Positions 59,609-64,000 of a stretch of 64,000 bases of DNA are shown here, piece by piece. The notes below the pieces were generated by a model that was not told the DNA's origin, searched no databases, and was given only the letters and a program-made list of their open reading frames with translations. A program made the position numbers and the translations under genes. Location: contig OY970234.1 in NCBI GenBank assembly GCA_963714125.1, positions 3,782,001 through 3,846,000 on the forward strand. The letters are read 5' to 3'. How positions within the stretch are numbered: the stretch's first letter is position 1; each line of letters opens with the position of its first letter. The DNA is from CAWCAW01 sp963714125 (GTDB lineage Bacteria > Actinomycetota > Acidimicrobiia > Acidimicrobiales > UBA8190).

Positions 59609-60211
59609 ATGGGCAATGTCGTGGTCGGTCTGACGATGTCACTCGATGGGTTTATCGCCGGCCCCAACGACGGCCCGGACAATCCTCTGGGCGACGGCGG
59701 GGCGAAGCTTTTCGACTGGTGGACCGCAGGGACCGAGCGCCTCGGGCCCGATGACCGATTCGTGCCGCCGGCACGCAGTCGCGCTGTGGTCGAAGAGATG
59801 TTCCAGTGCGGCGCTGTCATCACGGGGCGACGGACCTTCGATATCGCCCATGGCTGGGATGGCCATCATCCTCTAGGTGCTCCCTTCTTTCTCCTCACCC
59901 ATAGGCCTGTCGACCACTCCGTCGGCCCCGGGACCGGTGGCACGGTGGTCAACGACGGCATCCACAGCGCCCTGGAACAAGCGCGCGCCGTGGCCGGCGA
60001 ACGCCCCATCGCCGTGGGTGCCGCCGACGTCGCCCAGCAATACCTGAAGGCAGGTCTCGTCGACGAGATCCACATCAACCTCGTCCCCGTCGTCTTGGGC
60101 GAGGGTGTCTCGTTGTTCGGCCATCTCCAGGGACACCCGCCCCAACTCGAGTGCACCCGAGTGGTTGAATCCGACGGTGTCACCCACCTCCGCTACCGGG
60201 TCGTGAAATAG
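59609..60211 (+). CDS. Dihydrofolate reductase/RibD C-terminal-like protein
   Basis: A 200-residue dihydrofolate reductase-like protein of the RibD C-terminal group. It begins GNVVVGLTMSLDGFIAGPND and has GAVITGRRTFDIAHGW, PFFLLTHRP and IAVGAADVAQQYLKAGLVDEIHINLVPVVLGEG, typical of this NADPH-binding family. The substrate is unknown and is not necessarily folate or flavin precursor. ATG 59609 is preceded by GGAGG. It stands alone with respect to riboflavin genes. Confidence 0.92.
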   Translation: MGNVVVGLTMSLDGFIAGPNDGPDNPLGDGGAKLFDWWTAGTERLGPDDRFVPPARSRAVVEEMFQCGAVITGRRTFDIAHGWDGHHPLGAPFFLLTHRPVDHSVGPGTGGTVVNDGIHSALEQARAVAGERPIAVGAADVAQQYLKAGLVDEIHINLVPVVLGEGVSLFGHLQGHPPQLECTRVVESDGVTHLRYRVVK

Positions 60212-60223
60212 ACGCTTCGTACC

Positions 60224-60229
60224 TACAAT
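60224..60229 (+). promoter_or_regulatory. Putative -10 of GH18-like gene
   Basis: TACAAT matches 5 of 6 bases of the -10 consensus and overlaps the ATG at 60228. If used, transcription starts near 60236 and translation would have to begin at ATG 60252. Confidence 0.4.
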
Positions 60230-61307
60230 GGGCACCGAGCGACCGGGGCCTATGCCCAAGGGGGATCGCTCCAGAGTGTGGGGTGAGTCATTGAGGCTGC
60301 GCAGGTTCATGGCCGGAGCCGTCGCACTGTGCCTGGTGGCATTAGGGATTGAATCCAGCAGCACCCGCGCCCTGGCCGCCATCGGTGCCAGCGCGGCACC
60401 TGCCTCGGGGGCGACACAACCGGTGGACATGGCCGCACCCTATGAGTACCTGGGTTGGGGCAATCCCCAGTCCCCCACCGCGGTGATGGCGTCAACGGGG
60501 ATCAAAGACCTGACGCTCGCCTTCATCCTCTCCAAAGGCAAGTGCAATCCGACCTGGGATGGCTCGCGTCCGTTGCTGTCGGGGTCGGACCAAGCCGCCA
60601 TTGCGAGTATCCGCGATGGCGGCGGTGACGTCGACGTGTCGTTCGGTGGATGGAGCGGCAACAAGTTGGGCAACTCGTGCAAAACCGTCGACGCGCTGGC
60701 GGCCGCCTATGAGCGGGTCATCGCCGACTACTCCCTCAGTGCCATCGACATCGACATCGAGCACACCGAGGTCTCCAGTGCCAAAGTCCGCAAGCGGGTG
60801 ATCGCGGCCCTGTCCATGGTGCACGACGCCAACCCCGCTCTGGACATTTCCATCACCTTCGGGACCAACGAAAACGGCCCCGGTGCTCAGGGGGTCAGCC
60901 TGATCGAGGATGCCGCCGCCATCGGGTTCCTGCCCACGGCGTGGACAATCATGCCTTTTGATTTCGGCGCGCCCGTCTCGGACATGGGAGCAGTGTCGAT
61001 CGAGGCGGCCCAGGGGCTCGATGAAGTTGTGGCCGGCGCCTATCACGAGTCCGATGCAACGGCCTATACGCAGATCGGCATTTCGTCGATGAACGGACAA
61101 ACCGACGACGCCGATGCGACAGTGACGGTGGCGAACTTTCAGGACATCGTGAGCTTCGCCGAGAGCAACCATCTCGCCCGATTGACCTTTTGGTCGGTCA
61201 ACCGAGACCGCTCGTGCGGCGGGGCCGACACGACCTCAGACAGCTGTAGCGGCATCTCCCAAACGCCCTATGCCTTCACCGATCTGGTGGCGCAGTACCA
61301 CGGCTGA
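60228..61307 (+). CDS. Secreted GH18 chitinase-like protein
   Basis: A protein of up to 359 residues with a signal peptide (RRFMAGAVALCLVALG, cut near ALAA) and a chitinase-like TIM barrel: DVDVSFGGWSGN and AIDIDIEHTE match the GH18 substrate-binding and DxxDxDxE-type catalytic strands, with the terminal glutamate in IDIDIEH. Activity on chitin or a related polymer is plausible but not certain. ATG 60228 is the first start; ATG 60252 would fit a -10 at 60224-60229 better. A palindrome CACGCCGGCGTG (61312-61323) lies between its stop and the convergent L,D-transpeptidase gene. Confidence 0.85.
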   Translation: MGTERPGPMPKGDRSRVWGESLRLRRFMAGAVALCLVALGIESSSTRALAAIGASAAPASGATQPVDMAAPYEYLGWGNPQSPTAVMASTGIKDLTLAFILSKGKCNPTWDGSRPLLSGSDQAAIASIRDGGGDVDVSFGGWSGNKLGNSCKTVDALAAAYERVIADYSLSAIDIDIEHTEVSSAKVRKRVIAALSMVHDANPALDISITFGTNENGPGAQGVSLIEDAAAIGFLPTAWTIMPFDFGAPVSDMGAVSIEAAQGLDEVVAGAYHESDATAYTQIGISSMNGQTDDADATVTVANFQDIVSFAESNHLARLTFWSVNRDRSCGGADTTSDSCSGISQTPYAFTDLVAQYHG

Positions 61308-61340
61308 CCACCACGCCGGCGTGACAGGTTCAGTTGTCGG

Positions 61341-62831
61341 TCAGTACACCCAGACGGACGTGCCGATAGGAGCCAGGTTGTTGGCCCAGATCCAGTTGAT
61401 GGCCTCGTCACTCACCCGCGCACACCCGTGAGAAACCGGCTCGGGGGGAACGGAGCCGTCGCCGTGAATGGCGTAACCACCGGTGAAGAACTTCGGACGC
61501 CAAAGCGTGCCTAGTGAGTCGGTCACTGTCCCGTTGACCTGGCGATAGATCTGGAACTGGCCCTGGGGAGTGGTGGCCACCGAGGTCACGCCGTCGCTTG
61601 TGTATGTGTAGCCGCCGCCGGTCGACGTGTTGAGCACCCAATCGAGCTTGCCGTTGGTTACGAACATCAAGAGATCGTCTTGGAGGTCGATCTCGATCAC
61701 GTATCCGGACGTGCTGCGGGGCTGGGGAAGCACACCCTCGGCCAAGGCGGCCCACGTGGCGGATCCGACGGTGCCGGTGCGAGGGAGGTTGGCCGCCTTC
61801 TCCAAGGCATAGACGGCCTGTTCGGTGCTGTCGTCGAAGGTGCCATCAGTCGTGTCGACCCAATAGCCCAGCGCCGTCAGTCGCTGTTGCAGCGCCACCA
61901 CGGCTGGACCGCTATCGCCGGGACTGAGCGTGCCCGACGGACCTGGCGTGGTGGGCAGAAGCCAATAGCCGCCGCCGTCGGTAGTGGCCGTTATGCCGGC
62001 GATCGGGTCCACCAGCGTCTGACCACCCATCGACCCGAAGTATCCGGCGTCGCCGAAGGCGAACACCCCGCCGTCAGAAGCGACCAGCCAGTAGCCATGG
62101 CCGCTCGGCGTGGCCGCCATGCTCACCACCGGCGAGGCCAGGGGGCTTCCACCCATCGAGTTGTAGAAGCCGGCGTCGCCGAAGGCGAACACTCCGCCGT
62201 CTGAGGCGACCAGCCAGTAGCCCTTGCCGCTGGGGGTGGCGGCGATACCGACCACCGGGGAGTGCAAGGGGCTTCCCCCCATAGAACCGTGGAAGGCGGC
62301 GTCGCCGAAGGCGAACACCCCACCGTCAGAGGCGACCAGCCAGTAGCCATGACCGCTCGGGGTAGCCGCCATGCCGACCACGGGCGAGGCCAGGGGGCTT
62401 CCGCCCATCGAGCTGTAGAAGCCGGCGCCTCCCAGGGAGAATATCCCACCGTCGGAGGCAACGAGCCAGTAACCGTTACCGCTCGGGGTAGCCGCCATGC
62501 CGACCACGGGACGGGCCAGGGTCACTCCACCCATCGACCCGAAATACCCGGCGTCGCCGTAGGTGAAGATCCCGCCGTCGGAGCCGACCATCCAGTATCC
62601 CGAGTTACCCGGTGCCACGGCCATACCCACCACGGGGGCGTTGAGCTGCAACGCCGTTGAGGGTCCATAGAAAGCGGCGTCGCCGAAAGGCACGGGCTGG
62701 GCGGCAATATCAGGGTACGTCGTCGCCGATGCCGCTGAAGCGGCGCCCAACTCGACGGCGGGAATGACCAACGCACAGCTCACGAAAGCGACAACGAGCA
62801 TGACCCAGCGTCCGAAAAAGGCCTTCTTCAT
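61341..62831 (-). CDS. Secreted L,D-transpeptidase with repeats and PG-binding domain
   Basis: A protein of about 496 residues with three parts. After a signal peptide (MKKAFFGRWVMLVVAFVSCAL), the first half holds five full 42-residue repeats and partial flanking units, built on VVGMAATPSG, GYWLVASDGG and FGDAGF. A peptidoglycan-binding domain (SPGDSGPAVVALQQRLTALGYW) follows, and then a YkuD catalytic domain with the HG...SHGCARVS motif. It makes 3-3 cross-links or anchors proteins to the wall. ATG 62831 gives a normal signal peptide; ATG 62855 and 62885 are alternatives. Confidence 0.92.
   Translation of the reverse strand: MKKAFFGRWVMLVVAFVSCALVIPAVELGAASAASATTYPDIAAQPVPFGDAAFYGPSTALQLNAPVVGMAVAPGNSGYWMVGSDGGIFTYGDAGYFGSMGGVTLARPVVGMAATPSGNGYWLVASDGGIFSLGGAGFYSSMGGSPLASPVVGMAATPSGHGYWLVASDGGVFAFGDAAFHGSMGGSPLHSPVVGIAATPSGKGYWLVASDGGVFAFGDAGFYNSMGGSPLASPVVSMAATPSGHGYWLVASDGGVFAFGDAGYFGSMGGQTLVDPIAGITATTDGGGYWLLPTTPGPSGTLSPGDSGPAVVALQQRLTALGYWVDTTDGTFDDSTEQAVYALEKAANLPRTGTVGSATWAALAEGVLPQPRSTSGYVIEIDLQDDLLMFVTNGKLDWVLNTSTGGGYTYTSDGVTSVATTPQGQFQIYRQVNGTVTDSLGTLWRPKFFTGGYAIHGDGSVPPEPVSHGCARVSDEAINWIWANNLAPIGTSVWVY
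61965..62695 (-). repeat. 126-bp tandem repeats in L,D-transpeptidase gene
   Basis: About six copies with a 126-bp period (for example GCGTCGCCGAAGG recurring at 62047 and 62173). The inner copies are close to identical in DNA, which points to recent duplication or gene conversion. Copy number may vary between strains. Confidence 0.85.
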
Positions 62832-62896
62832 GCCACCAGGCAAGCATCTCCGCATGGCAACCGCCAGTCTTTCGAAAGGCCGCATGCTGGCGACGT

Positions 62897-64000
62897 TCAG
62901 GTGGCGACCCGTTCTGACCGAGCTACGTCATCGGCGCTGCGTAGCCGGGCCGTCCATTTCTCCTCAATGTGCCCGTAGCGCCAGATGAGCATGGTGCCCA
63001 CCCAGGTCACGATGAACATCCCGACGATCACGAATCCGGCCGTATTGATGTTGAAGCCATACATGAATCCCCAAAAACCGTGCGTCTTGCTGAGGCCGGG
63101 GAACTCCTGGGGGACAAGCCCGAGGGCTTCGATGCCGCCGATGAAGAAACAGATGGCCACCGAAAGCCCGGTGATGGCCAGGTTGTAATACACCTTGCGA
63201 ACCGGGTTGAAAAACGCCCACCCGTATGCCAGGTTCATGAAGATCCCGTCCGTCGTATCCATCAGCGTCATGCCGGCGGTGAACAAGATGGGCAGGCAAA
63301 TGATGGCGTACCAAGGGACATGGCGCGATGCATAGAGGGCCGTCGTGGCCAGTAAGGCCACCTCGGTGGCGGTATCGAATCCCATACCGAAGACAACACC
63401 AACCGGATAGATCTGCCATTCCTTGTTGATGCTGTTCATCCATCGCCCGAAGAATCGGTAGAAGAAACCCCGGTTCTCGAGCTGACGCTCGAGTTCCGCT
63501 TCGTCGAATTCGCCCCGGCGCATGGAGCGGAACACCCGTGCAATCCCGGCCAGGACCACGAGGTTCAATATCCCGATCAGGAAGAGGAATGTGGCCGAAA
63601 CGATGGTCCCGAATACGCCGCCAAACTGCTCCAACCCTGAGTTGTTGTGGGAGACGGCACCGAACACGGTCTTCTCGGCGATGATGATGCCGATCCCGAT
63701 GACCACCACGATGGTCGAATGGCCGAGTGAGAAGAAGAATCCGAAGCCGAGCGGCCTCGGTTCGCCGGAATCTCGACGCTGATTCATGGCCTTGCGGGTG
63801 GTGTTGTCGATGGCCGAGATGTGATCGGCATCGAAGGCGTGACGCAGGCCCAAGGTATAGGCCAACACGCTCACGCCAATCCCGAGGCCCCGGTAGTGAG
63901 CCGGCACCACGAACACGGCAAAGATAAAGAAGCCCACGACATGCAGGCCCAGGATCGCTCCGTACATGGCCAGCACCCGGAAGCGTTCGGTGCGGTCCAA
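62897..64000 (-). CDS. NiCoT-family nickel/cobalt transporter (partial)
   Basis: The visible 367 codons encode a HoxN/NixA-type secondary transporter of Ni2+ or Co2+. The family signature RHAFDADHISAIDN (H-x4-DH) is in the second helix, followed by FFFSLGHSTIV, GMGFDTATEV and GMTLMDTTDG, the other three conserved motifs. Eight helices are expected and most are visible. The frame is open to the last base of the window, with only TTG at 63998-64000 as a possible start, so the true N-terminus probably lies beyond the end. No hydrogenase, urease or cobalamin gene is in the window to show which metal is meant. Confidence 0.93.
   Translation of the reverse strand: MDRTERFRVLAMYGAILGLHVVGFFIFAVFVVPAHYRGLGIGVSVLAYTLGLRHAFDADHISAIDNTTRKAMNQRRDSGEPRPLGFGFFFSLGHSTIVVVIGIGIIIAEKTVFGAVSHNNSGLEQFGGVFGTIVSATFLFLIGILNLVVLAGIARVFRSMRRGEFDEAELERQLENRGFFYRFFGRWMNSINKEWQIYPVGVVFGMGFDTATEVALLATTALYASRHVPWYAIICLPILFTAGMTLMDTTDGIFMNLAYGWAFFNPVRKVYYNLAITGLSVAICFFIGGIEALGLVPQEFPGLSKTHGFWGFMYGFNINTAGFVIVGMFIVTWVGTMLIWRYGHIEEKWTARLRSADDVARSERVAT

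Noticed and set aside
61312..61323. CACGCCGGCGTG palindrome as a terminator
   Set aside because: It has no loop and no T-run. At this GC content a 12-bp self-complementary site between convergent genes is weak evidence.
61965..62695. A CRISPR array
   Set aside because: The repeats are contiguous, 126 bp long and encode protein in one frame; there are no spacers and no cas genes.

Overview
The window is a high-GC, gene-dense stretch of an actinobacterial chromosome. Actinobacterial marker genes occur throughout: DUF3090 with an SCO1664-family protein, WhiB, a PdtaS-like kinase, a DUF3107 protein beside paired ArsA-like ATPases, and a WS/DGAT acyltransferase. Several traits point to a deep-branching class such as Acidimicrobiia rather than Streptomyces or mycobacteria. 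These are a complete System I (Ccm) cytochrome c maturation operon, an archaeal-type ValRS and a secreted L,D-transpeptidase with GYWLVASDGG-type repeats. The taxonomic call is inference. No tRNA, rRNA, CRISPR array or intact insertion sequence was seen.

Layout. 1-4017: end of a DUF3090 gene, an SCO1664-family kinase-like protein, a SixA-like phosphatase, etfBA and a GDPD. 4018-9107: a WhiB1-like regulator behind a perfect CRP-type box, an OmpR-type response regulator, a tnpB remnant, a PdtaS-like kinase, a PHP phosphoesterase and an O-methyltransferase. 9173-14243: a hypothetical gene, a dienelactone hydrolase, two ArsA-like ATPases, DUF3107 and a dGTPase-like protein. 14230-17324: an Fe-S module (Mrp, SufR-like regulator, cysteine desulfurase). 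17325-24999: ccdA-ccmABCDEFGHI on the minus strand, mostly joined by 4-nt start/stop overlaps. 25013-34322: gmd, enoyl-CoA hydratase, glycosyltransferase, TetR, DUF4395, a low-Mr phosphatase, a two-gene ABC exporter, an acyl-CoA dehydrogenase and cysS. 34343-46503: valS, an amidohydrolase, a Liv-type importer made of three polypeptides (both permeases fused, both ATPases fused, plus a lipoprotein), an HSL-type hydrolase and a WS/DGAT. 46511-56560: a GT39/GT2-GtrA glycosylation pair, a complete two-component system, DUF2254, a NarL-type regulator and a sensor kinase with a receiver-only regulator. 56979-64000: a secreted protein of unknown function, a UBP zinc finger protein, a ferredoxin, a HemK-like methyltransferase, a RibD-like reductase, a GH18-like secreted protein, the repeat L,D-transpeptidase and a NiCoT transporter cut by the window end.

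Regulation visible in the sequence. Several genes appear leaderless, with a TANNNT -10 element 6-9 nt before an ATG or GTG: the SufR-like gene, cysS/valS back to back, enoyl-CoA hydratase/glycosyltransferase back to back, TetR and the NarL regulator. Candidate operators include TGTGA-N6-TCACA before whiB1, GTTAC-N6-GTAAC over the acyl-CoA dehydrogenase promoter, a KstR-like AGAAC-N2-GTTCT box before livJ, three 11-bp tandem repeats before the amidohydrolase and a 14-bp palindrome between a sensor kinase and a secreted protein. The acyl-CoA dehydrogenase, ETF, enoyl-CoA hydratase, WS/DGAT, lipase-like and Liv genes together suggest a lipid- or acyl-CoA-oriented metabolism.
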